Of a DNA stretch of 16,435 nucleotides, positions 7,991-14,438 are shown one piece after another. A program made the position numbers and the translations under genes. Where the stretch lies: positions 1 through 16,435 of the forward strand of contig JAPKCN010000015.1 of NCBI GenBank assembly GCA_028822945.1, given 5' to 3'. The notes under the pieces are model-generated. The model saw only the letters and a program-made list of their open reading frames with translations. It was not told the origin of the DNA and made no database searches. The DNA is from Porticoccaceae bacterium (GTDB taxonomy: Bacteria; Pseudomonadota; Gammaproteobacteria; Pseudomonadales; Porticoccaceae). Numbering within the stretch: the stretch's first letter is position 1; every line of letters starts with the position of its first letter.

Positions 7991-9041
7991 ACAGCGGCGC
8001 AATATCGCCCTCAGCCTATCGTTTTTAGATATTATGGCCTGCGGTTTTGGCGCGGTAACGCTGTTGTTTTTAATTTTTCGTCACAATGCATCGGATATTC
8101 AGCAGCCGGACGCCAAGGCTGCCGCCGAATTAGCCATGTTGCAACAGGATATTGAGGTTGCAGAAGAGCGGAGAGCCGCGGTTCTCAATAGCCTTGAAAA
8201 ATTGCTCCGCGAATTGACCGAGGCACAGGGTTTGTCGCGGCGGGTGGTCACCGAACTGAACGAAGTGGAGCGCAGCCTGCAGTCGGATCCACAGGATAAT
8301 ATCGAGCAGTTGCGCCGTCAGGTCGAAGAACTCGAACGCGAGACCGCGGCACTCGAGGACATCGAATACGGCGATAAGGTGCGCGAATTTGTCGGCGACG
8401 GCAATCGACAGTATCTCACCGGTCTGAAACTCGGTGGAGAGCGGGTGCTAATTCTGGTCGATGGATCTGCCAGTATGTTGGCCGACAATTTGGTGAATGT
8501 CATTCGGCGACGCAATATGAGTGCCGAGCAACGCCGCCAGGCGCCAAAATGGCAGTGGACGCTCAATACCGTCGACTGGCTACTGGCGCAATTGCCTGTC
8601 AGTAGCCGCTTTCAAGTGTATATTTTTAACACAGCTGCGAGCGCTGCAATTGTCGACTCCGAGGGAGACTGGCTAGACGCGGCCGACTCACTTGCCATTG
8701 AGCGAGCAGTCGAGGGACTCGCCGCCTATGCACCAGAGGCCGGCACTAGCCTGCAAAATGCGTTTGCTGCGATCGACGACTTCGATCAACTACCCGATAA
8801 TATCTTTTTACTTACCGACGGCCTACCCACGCAGGGTGCCCAAGCGCCGAGAACGCTGATGGTCACCGCGCAACAGCGCCGCGAGTTGTTTCTCGACGCG
8901 CGCGCAGCGTTTCCCGCGGGCGTGCCGATCAATACAATTTTGTTTCCAATGGAAGGCGATCCTGAAGCAGCGGCACTCTATTGGCAACTGGCGCTGAGTT
9001 CACAGGGTGCTTTTATCGCGCCGTCGAGGGATTGGCCATGA
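7983..9041 (+). CDS. ExbD/MotB-like membrane protein with periplasmic vWA domain, copy 1
   Basis: 352 aa. The ATG at 7983 overlaps the previous gene by 8 bases. After a short basic N-tail (MPKQRRN), one membrane segment (about 11-32) reads LSFLDIMACGFGAVTLLFLI. Its aspartate D16 sits where ExbD, TolR and MotB carry the ion-binding Asp. Residues about 42-128 are a strong coiled coil. A von Willebrand factor A domain follows with a complete metal-ion-dependent adhesion site: D160-G-S162-A-S164, T255 in AGTS and D279 in LLTDG. The expected topology is N-in/C-out, with the vWA domain in the periplasm. Known vWA domains bind protein ligands through a Mg2+ ion. I infer a stator partner of the ExbB/MotA-like subunit encoded at 5888-6679. 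A 13-codon mini-ORF starts inside its stop (ATGA). Confidence 0.87.
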   Translation: MPKQRRNIALSLSFLDIMACGFGAVTLLFLIFRHNASDIQQPDAKAAAELAMLQQDIEVAEERRAAVLNSLEKLLRELTEAQGLSRRVVTELNEVERSLQSDPQDNIEQLRRQVEELERETAALEDIEYGDKVREFVGDGNRQYLTGLKLGGERVLILVDGSASMLADNLVNVIRRRNMSAEQRRQAPKWQWTLNTVDWLLAQLPVSSRFQVYIFNTAASAAIVDSEGDWLDAADSLAIERAVEGLAAYAPEAGTSLQNAFAAIDDFDQLPDNIFLLTDGLPTQGAQAPRTLMVTAQQRRELFLDARAAFPAGVPINTILFPMEGDPEAAALYWQLALSSQGAFIAPSRDWP

Positions 9042-9079
9042 CGGGCTTCGCGCACAAACCTCCGATGGCTATACCATGA
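9038..9079 (+). CDS. Possible 13-codon coupling mini-ORF between the two vWA genes
   Basis: The ATG at 9038 overlaps the stop of the upstream vWA gene (ATGA, 9038-9041). It is followed by 12 more sense codons (MTGFAHKPPMAIP) and a TGA at 9077-9079, which overlaps the ATG at 9076 of the next vWA gene (again ATGA). Two ATGA junctions bracketing a tiny frame suggest it relays ribosomes from one vWA gene to the next and keeps their amounts matched. The peptide itself has no recognisable feature. It may equally be chance, since ATGA is a common tetramer. Confidence 0.35.
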   Translation: MTGFAHKPPMAIP

Positions 9080-10065
9080 GACGTCAGCGCCGCAATCTGC
9101 CCGAGGCCAGCTTGTCGTTTTTAGACATTATTAGCTGTGGCTTCGGCGCCATCGTGCTGCTGTTGGTAATTGCTAAAATTGGCGACCCAGCGGCGATGCG
9201 CGAGGCTGAGGACCGGCTGATGGGTTCGCTGGCGGCACTGCAGACACAATTATTTGATATCCGCGGCGAGGCTATCCTGCTGGATAAACAGCTGCTTTCG
9301 CAGCGCCAGCAGTTGTCGGAATTGAGCGAGCGGATCGCTCGGTTACAGGCTAAATTGGCCAGCGTTAAAAGTCAATCGAGCGCTGAAGCGCAGTCGGTGA
9401 CGCGCGAAAAACAACAGCTAAAACTAGTGATGCAAATACTCAGTGAAGAGATGCAGCGCCTGCAAGGCCCTGAATTTAGTAGCCAAAACGAATTAGTTGG
9501 CGGTATTCCGGCCGACAGCGAGTACGTCATTTTTGTTATCGACACCTCGGGTAGTATGCAGGGTAGCGCATGGAAAAAAGTGCAAAAAGAGATGCTCAAT
9601 ATTCTCGACATCTACCCCGAGGTCAAAGGCCTACAAGTACTCAACGACATGGGCGAGTATATGTTTCCGGCGTTCAATCAACGCTGGATTGCCGACAGTC
9701 CAGAAATGCGCAACGACATCGTTGAAAAACTCAGATTGTGGGCACCCTTCAGCAACTCGAGTCCGGTGGAGGGTATCGAAGTGGCGATCCGCAGTTTTTA
9801 TCAACGCGATCGCAAAATTAGTATTTATATCCTCGGCGACGACTTTTCCGGCCGCTCTATTCGGCGGGTGGTGACGTTAGTGGATGGACTCAATCAAGCC
9901 GAACGCGGCGATCAGCGGCTGGTACGAATACATGCTATAGGTTTTCCCGTGCAACTGGATGCAACCGCCGCCCCCGGAAACCAAGCGATAAAGTTTGCAG
10001 CATTGATGCGCGAATTAAGTTATAACAACGGTGGAACCTTTGTCGGTTTAAATAGCCTAAATTAG
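9076..10065 (+). CDS. ExbD/MotB-like membrane protein with periplasmic vWA domain, copy 2
   Basis: 329 aa from the ATG at 9076. An upstream in-frame GTG at 9007 would add 23 residues overlapping the previous gene. I prefer 9076 because it then starts like its paralogue (MRRQRRN versus MPKQRRN) with the same distance to the membrane segment. The TM (about 12-33) reads LSFLDIISCGFGAIVLLLVI, with D17 at the ExbD/MotB Asp position. A coiled coil spans about 40-130. The vWA domain starts at about 148 with D156-T-S158-G-S160 intact. The second MIDAS position lies in SNSSPVEG (Ser instead of Thr), and an acidic YILGDD (about 251-256) supplies the third. Sequence and architecture show it is a divergent duplicate of the preceding gene. 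The two could form a heterodimer inside the channel pentamer, replacing the ExbD or MotB homodimer. Its stop is 11 bases before the next start. Confidence 0.87.
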   Translation: MRRQRRNLPEASLSFLDIISCGFGAIVLLLVIAKIGDPAAMREAEDRLMGSLAALQTQLFDIRGEAILLDKQLLSQRQQLSELSERIARLQAKLASVKSQSSAEAQSVTREKQQLKLVMQILSEEMQRLQGPEFSSQNELVGGIPADSEYVIFVIDTSGSMQGSAWKKVQKEMLNILDIYPEVKGLQVLNDMGEYMFPAFNQRWIADSPEMRNDIVEKLRLWAPFSNSSPVEGIEVAIRSFYQRDRKISIYILGDDFSGRSIRRVVTLVDGLNQAERGDQRLVRIHAIGFPVQLDATAAPGNQAIKFAALMRELSYNNGGTFVGLNSLN

Positions 10066-10076
10066 GGGTGCGAAGA

Positions 10077-10694
10077 ATGTTCAAACAAACCAATTTTAGC
10101 CAGCCGATAATTGGACTGCTCAGCGCGCTTTTACTCAGCGGTTGCAGCGGGGCGACGCGGATCCAACTGGAATCGAGTTTTCCGGCATTACTGACCGAAC
10201 CCCGTGAGGTACGCGCGGCGGTCATTATGTCGCCTGAATTTTCGGAGTATATCGCCACGCCAAATAAAAACATGACGCTGGAAATTGGCGCAAGTCAGCG
10301 CAACATCTTCGAAAAAACTTTTCGCGGACTGATCACCGAGGTAGTGTTTGTGGATAATCTGGCACTGATCGAGGAGCCGCAAGATATCATTATTCGGCCC
10401 TCGGTGGTGGATGTGCAGGTGGCGGTGCCATCGGAAAACTACCTGAATGTTTACGAGGTTTGGATCAAATACAATATCGCCATCAGCGACACCGACGACA
10501 ATCCAATCGATAGCTGGTTTATGCCGGTCTACGGTAAAACTGCAAGCTCGTTCATGCTACAAAAAGACGCAGCTGTGGGCTCAGCTACCACCATAGCTCT
10601 GCGCGACATCGGTGCTAAATTAAGTCTAGATTTCTACCGAATCCCAGCGCTTAAGACCTACCTCGACGCGCGCTGGCAGGAGACTGCACCATGA
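10077..10694 (+). CDS. Lipoprotein of unknown function
   Basis: 205 aa from the ATG at 10077, preceded by GGGG at 10065-10068. A GTG at 10068 would add three residues but lies within that Shine-Dalgarno stretch. The N-terminus is a lipoprotein signal (MFKQTNFSQPIIGLLSALLL followed by lipobox LSGC). Residue +2 after the Cys is Ser, which favours transport to the outer membrane by the Lol rule known for enterics. The mature part alternates beta strands and helices: an IIIRPSVVDVQVAVPSENYL strand pair, a YEVWIKYNIAISDTDDNPID strand and an AAVGSATTIALRDIGAKLSL helix. This layout resembles small outer-membrane assembly or CsgG/LpoB-like lipoproteins, but I cannot place it in a family. It overlaps the next lipoprotein gene by ATGA, so the two are likely made together. 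Confidence 0.8.
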   Translation: MFKQTNFSQPIIGLLSALLLSGCSGATRIQLESSFPALLTEPREVRAAVIMSPEFSEYIATPNKNMTLEIGASQRNIFEKTFRGLITEVVFVDNLALIEEPQDIIIRPSVVDVQVAVPSENYLNVYEVWIKYNIAISDTDDNPIDSWFMPVYGKTASSFMLQKDAAVGSATTIALRDIGAKLSLDFYRIPALKTYLDARWQETAP

Positions 10695-11341
10695 AAATTC
10701 TCACATTGTGGCTTGCACTGCTCGGTCTCGCCGGTTGCACCACTACCACCACTATCGACGAGTATCGCAGCAGCAACAAACAACTGACTGTGGCGACCAA
10801 CGACAGCGTCGTGTTGCTGGGACGGCGTGACGCTGGACACTATGAAACCGACGCAGAATTTGTCGACTGCGTCGGCAATAAACTGCGCAGTTCGCAACTG
10901 CAAGTCATACCAGAGCAGGCTTTTATGGATGCGCTTTATCCGTGGCTGGAGCCGCGCACTGCACCCAAGGGCCTGATGCGCATGCGGCAATTAATGCAGG
11001 AGCCATTGGTCGGTGAGGCCATCTCCAGCCAATCGATCCGCTACTTTGTGTGGCTCGATGGCTCCACCGAAACCCTCGACAAAGGCGGCTCGATCAGCTG
11101 TGCAGCTGGGCCCGGCGGGGCTGGCTGTTTTGGCTTTGCTAAATGGGATAAGGCATCGATCTACGAGGCGATTGTCTGGGATGTTAGCGACTACAGCGAG
11201 GTGGCGCGCGTAAGAGTCGACTCAGAGGGAACTTCGTATTTAATCGGTGCCGTAGCCCCAATTCCACTACTGACGCCCGTCAAAAGCGATGCTTGCAAAA
11301 GCCTTGGTAAGCAATTGCAAAGTCTGTTTGTGGCCGACTGA
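10691..11341 (+). CDS. Second lipoprotein, GGSISCAAGPGG family, unknown function
   Basis: 216 aa, starting in an ATGA overlap with the previous gene and ending in a TGATG overlap with the M48 protease gene. The signal peptide MKILTLWLALLGLAGC ends in lipobox LAGC, and the mature N-terminus is Thr-rich with no Asp at +2. Distinct segments are FVDCVGNKL (about 57), PEQAFMDALYPWLEPRTAP (about 76), SIRYFVWLDGST (about 116), SISCAAGPGGAGCFGFAKWD (about 136) and YEAIVWDVSDYSE (about 158), near-invariant-looking turns in what I recall as a conserved proteobacterial lipoprotein family without a known function. The four mature cysteines besides the lipid-bearing one (about positions 60, 139, 147 and 204) could form disulfides in the periplasm. 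The tight overlaps suggest it works with the protease, but no activity can be read from it. Confidence 0.82.
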   Translation: MKILTLWLALLGLAGCTTTTTIDEYRSSNKQLTVATNDSVVLLGRRDAGHYETDAEFVDCVGNKLRSSQLQVIPEQAFMDALYPWLEPRTAPKGLMRMRQLMQEPLVGEAISSQSIRYFVWLDGSTETLDKGGSISCAAGPGGAGCFGFAKWDKASIYEAIVWDVSDYSEVARVRVDSEGTSYLIGAVAPIPLLTPVKSDACKSLGKQLQSLFVAD

Positions 11342-12804
11342 TGGCGCGCCGCAAGCCAACTGGAGCCAGTGCGTACCGATACTGGCTGGCGGCTGGCTGG
11401 CTGGCCGCCTGTTTGAGCGCACCCTCGGCGGCCGCCGCACCGAGCGGTAAAGAATTTTATGAGGAGACACTCAAGCGCACGCCGCTGTTTAAAGACCCAC
11501 TTTTGACCGCTTACATTGAAGATCTCGGTCGTCAAGTGGTTGCAGTATCGGAGATGGCCGGCGAAGAATTTATTTTTACGCTACTCGACTCGCCGGAACT
11601 CAATGCCTTTGCCACTGCCGATAACTATGTCTACGTCAACCGCGGCCTACTCAACTACGTTAGCAACGAAGCGCAACTGGTCTCGGTAATCGCCCACGAA
11701 GTCGCCCATATCACGCGCAAACACGTCGACAAACAGTCGTCGAGCGGCACTGCCACCAAGGTTATCTCAACAATTGCCGCTGTGCTTGCGAATAGCGAAG
11801 AGGTGTACAGCGCCGGAATGGCCTATGGCAACTCAAAAATCCGCTCGCTGGGACGCCGCCACGAATTAGAGGCCGACGGCAGTGGCGCCGAGTACATGGC
11901 CAAACTCGGCTATGACGTCGATCAAATGCTCGCCATGCTGTCGATTATGAAAGACTATGAAATTTTGCAAAAACAGCGCGCCCGCGCTAAGGGTGCTGTG
12001 CGCCCAACCTATCACGGCGTATTTGCCTCGCATCCACGAAACGACTCTCGATTGCGTGCGGTAGTATCTCGGGCCAAATCGCTAAATCTAAAAAACTCCC
12101 GCGACGACGGTGCTATAGCCTACCGTAAACTGACACAGGGGCTGATTTGGGGGGAGAATTTTTTAGCCAAAGAAACACCCACCGAACGCTACTCGAACAT
12201 AGCCTGGCGGGTGCGCTTTGATCTCCCCGAGGACTGGACTCAAACCTCGGGTGTAGCTCCGTTTGCGGTCACCGGCAGCCAACCCGAAGGGCTGGCGACG
12301 CTGAGTATGACTCGCTTGGCGCGCACCGCGCAGAGCCCCGAGGAATACCTCTACAACCAGCTGAATATCACCGCCGTCACAGACGGCGCAGAGATTACAC
12401 CCGCACGCCTAAAAGGCTTTTCCGGAATTCTTAAACAGCGAGATGCAAACGACAACTCAGAAAACAAGGCAGAGCAAAAGTCGATTCGGATCGCCGTAAT
12501 CTACTACAAACTAAGCGCATACGTGTTTCGCGGCGAAGTGCTCGATGGCAACGATTTTGCCGAGCAAGATGAGCTATTTGTAAATGCCATCAATACTTTT
12601 AGGCCGATCTCTCGCGCCGAGATTGCCGGTCAAAAACCGCAGCGCGTGCACTATGTAAAAGCCACCGGTAATACTACGTTTTCCGGTCTCGCTAAAGCCT
12701 TTGGATTATCCAAAAAAGATGTCGATATTCTACGCGTTATCAATGGCCTATACCCCGCTGGCGAACCCATTAGCGGGGCGATTATCAAAGTCTTTAAACA
12801 GTGA
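11341..12804 (+). CDS. M48-family zinc metalloprotease, exported
   Basis: 487 aa. The ATG at 11341 overlaps the preceding TGA (TGATG). A basic N-terminus and hydrophobic stretch to about residue 33 (ending SAAAA) is a signal peptide. The peptidase domain has HEVAH (H119, E120, H123) within VIAHEVAHITRKH and a downstream ELEAD (E175-D179) that supplies the third zinc ligand, as in the BepA/LoiP/Oma1 group of M48 enzymes. A central region (about 280-430) is beta-rich. The last ~50 residues (TTFSGLAKAFGLSKKDVDIL then INGL...GAIIKVFK) read as a LysM-like or related wall-binding module. In known relatives the enzyme degrades misfolded or misassembled outer-membrane proteins. Here the likely job is quality control or maturation of the envelope assembly encoded upstream. 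All catalytic residues are intact. Confidence 0.92.
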   Translation: MARRKPTGASAYRYWLAAGWLAACLSAPSAAAAPSGKEFYEETLKRTPLFKDPLLTAYIEDLGRQVVAVSEMAGEEFIFTLLDSPELNAFATADNYVYVNRGLLNYVSNEAQLVSVIAHEVAHITRKHVDKQSSSGTATKVISTIAAVLANSEEVYSAGMAYGNSKIRSLGRRHELEADGSGAEYMAKLGYDVDQMLAMLSIMKDYEILQKQRARAKGAVRPTYHGVFASHPRNDSRLRAVVSRAKSLNLKNSRDDGAIAYRKLTQGLIWGENFLAKETPTERYSNIAWRVRFDLPEDWTQTSGVAPFAVTGSQPEGLATLSMTRLARTAQSPEEYLYNQLNITAVTDGAEITPARLKGFSGILKQRDANDNSENKAEQKSIRIAVIYYKLSAYVFRGEVLDGNDFAEQDELFVNAINTFRPISRAEIAGQKPQRVHYVKATGNTTFSGLAKAFGLSKKDVDILRVINGLYPAGEPISGAIIKVFKQ

Positions 12805-12844
12805 CCGCGACGATTTGGCAGCGGCCACGGTGCCTGGTTGACAA

Positions 12845-13627
12845 ATGAACAAGCGAAAATGGCTTCTCGGAGTGGTACTTACTGCTGGGCTGCTGACCAC
12901 TTTTTTGTCAGCGCTAATCAATCGGCCTACGCCGGCTGATCGAACAACAAAACAGGCTTGGCAGGCAGAGTTCGACGAACCGCAGAATATCGATCAATTA
13001 CAACAGCAACTCGAGGATCAATTACTCGAACGCCAGGTGTCGAAGCACTTTTTAACCACCGAACAAGTCGATCAGCAATTTTCTCACGCCAGTCTCGAGA
13101 GCCGCCTGATGTTACTCACGCGAAGTGTCACGACGCGGGAACAACCGAGCGCAGGCGAACTCGAAGCCTTTTTTCAACGGCGTCGCGAGGATTATAGAAA
13201 GGCCTCGCAGATATCGTTGCGCCAAGTGGTATATACCAGCGCTATACACGGTGGTATGGCACTTTCGAAGGCCCAGCAGGCACTTGCAGCTAGTCTAGAG
13301 GGATTACCGCCGAACGGCGACACTAGCCGACTAGACGACCGCTACGGGGGGATCTCGAGTCTCGCGCTCGGCAACCTCATCGGTCTAGAAGCTAGCCAAA
13401 AAATTGTCGCACTGGCGCGCTACAGCGACCGATTGCCATGTTGGGACGGCCCTATTAGCTCGTCCATCGGTATACATTTAGTGTGTGTTGAGACGTTCTC
13501 GCTGGGCGACTTGCCCAAGTTCGATGATGTCCGCTCACAAGTTATCAACGATTGGCGCTATGCGCGTGTAGCCGAGGCGCAACGGGCGGTAAACTCAAGT
13601 ACGACGAGCGCAACCGAGCCACCTTAA
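12845..13627 (+). CDS. Membrane-anchored PPIC/parvulin-type peptidyl-prolyl isomerase-like protein
   Basis: 260 aa, starting 40 bases after the protease gene. An N-terminal hydrophobic segment (about residues 6-25) after basic residues acts as a membrane anchor or uncleaved signal. A helical region (about 40-120, including LEAFFQRRREDYR) leads into a parvulin-like domain. Its strand ISLRQVVYTS (about 123), the helix AQQALAASLEGLP and the terminal CWDGPISSSIGIHLVCVETF (about 199-218) match the GPhxSxxGxHLVxV end of the rotamase fold. The protein closes with an FDDVRSQVINDWRYAR helix, as in SurA/PpiD-type chaperone isomerases. Catalysis is uncertain because the central loop is short and divergent, so a chaperone role is as likely. 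It is the last + strand gene of the series and would help fold the periplasmic subunits. Confidence 0.8.
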   Translation: MNKRKWLLGVVLTAGLLTTFLSALINRPTPADRTTKQAWQAEFDEPQNIDQLQQQLEDQLLERQVSKHFLTTEQVDQQFSHASLESRLMLLTRSVTTREQPSAGELEAFFQRRREDYRKASQISLRQVVYTSAIHGGMALSKAQQALAASLEGLPPNGDTSRLDDRYGGISSLALGNLIGLEASQKIVALARYSDRLPCWDGPISSSIGIHLVCVETFSLGDLPKFDDVRSQVINDWRYARVAEAQRAVNSSTTSATEPP

Positions 13628-13670
13628 ATAAACTCACCGCGCGGCTAATGTTGCCCGCCCGGCACTAAAG
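13628..13670. other. Short convergent gap between the operon and trpA
   Basis: Only 43 bases separate the stop of the PPIase gene from the stop of trpA on the other strand. No hairpin followed by a T-run is visible in either direction, so termination may be Rho-dependent or lie inside the neighbouring gene. Confidence 0.5.
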
Positions 13671-14438
13671 TCATGCCATAAGGGCATTAAAAAATCCGCG
13701 CAAACCTTCTGCGCCTTCGGCCTGCCAGACTTTTAATGCAGCAGTTCCGACAATCGCTACGTCGGCTGAGCCGCGCAGCGCATCGAGATCGGCTCGACTG
13801 GCGATGCCAAAGCCAACACCCATCGGAACGCGTGTATATTGTCGACAGCGGCCTACTAGGGCTAGAACGTCGTCGCCCATAGCGGTTTGCGAGCCGGTAA
13901 CACCCTTGCGGGCAACCACATAGACCATGCCGCGACTGGCTGCGCCGAGTACCGCCAAACGCGCGTCGCTGCTGGTCGGGGTCATCAAAATAATCGGCTC
14001 GACACCAGCGACAGCTGCTAGTCGATGGAGATCTGTGGACTCTTCCAACGGCAGGTCGGGCAAAATAAAGGCAACACCACCGGCATCGGCCAAGCGTGCG
14101 ACAAACTTCGCCTCGCCCATCTTAAATACCGTATTGTAATAGCCCATCATCATGACTTTAAAAGAGAATCTTTCGCTAGCGGCGCGCATAAAGTCAAAGC
14201 ACTGGTCGATGGTAGTACCAGACTTAAGTGACTCCTCGTTAGCTTTAACAAACAGCGGACCATCGGCACTTGGCTCTGAAAACGGAAATTGTAATTCGAC
14301 CAGATCGACCCCAGCAGCTGCCATGACTTCTAACGCCTGCATATTTTGGTGAAATGACGGATAACCGCAAACTACGTGAGCCATCACCAAAATATCTCGA
14401 TGCTGGCGGCGCTCGGTAATATAGCTAGCCAATCCCAT
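13671..14438 (-). CDS. trpA: Tryptophan synthase alpha chain
   Basis: 255 aa from the ATG at 14438-14436. The frame extends 18 residues further upstream, but this ATG overlaps the trpB stop (TAATG on the minus strand) and has a GAGAGGAGC ribosome site. The enzyme cleaves indole-3-glycerol phosphate to indole and glyceraldehyde 3-phosphate and channels indole to TrpB. It is a TIM barrel. The catalytic pair is present: Glu49 in VELQFPFSEP and the Asp of SADGP (residue 59). The phosphate-binding region includes ARKGVTG and GVGFGI. The sequence departs from the common proteobacterial form: it has MAHVVCGYPS where many TrpAs have a TAGDP or TLGDP turn, and FPFSEP instead of (I/V)PFSDP. Function is nevertheless well supported by motifs and by the partner gene. 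Confidence 0.95.
   Translation of the reverse strand: MGLASYITERRQHRDILVMAHVVCGYPSFHQNMQALEVMAAAGVDLVELQFPFSEPSADGPLFVKANEESLKSGTTIDQCFDFMRAASERFSFKVMMMGYYNTVFKMGEAKFVARLADAGGVAFILPDLPLEESTDLHRLAAVAGVEPIILMTPTSSDARLAVLGAASRGMVYVVARKGVTGSQTAMGDDVLALVGRCRQYTRVPMGVGFGIASRADLDALRGSADVAIVGTAALKVWQAEGAEGLRGFFNALMA

Noticed and set aside
9007..9075. GTG start at 9007 for the second vWA protein
   Set aside because: It adds 23 residues inside the upstream gene with no match to the paralogue, whereas the ATG at 9076 reproduces the paralogue's N-terminus and forms an ATGA junction.
5888..10065. Zorya-type defence system (ZorAB)
   Set aside because: The channel subunit lacks the long C-terminal tail of ZorA, the partners have vWA instead of an OmpA-like domain, and no helicase or nuclease genes are present.
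13628..13670. Bidirectional intrinsic terminator between the convergent genes
   Set aside because: There is no stable inverted repeat followed by a T-run on either strand.
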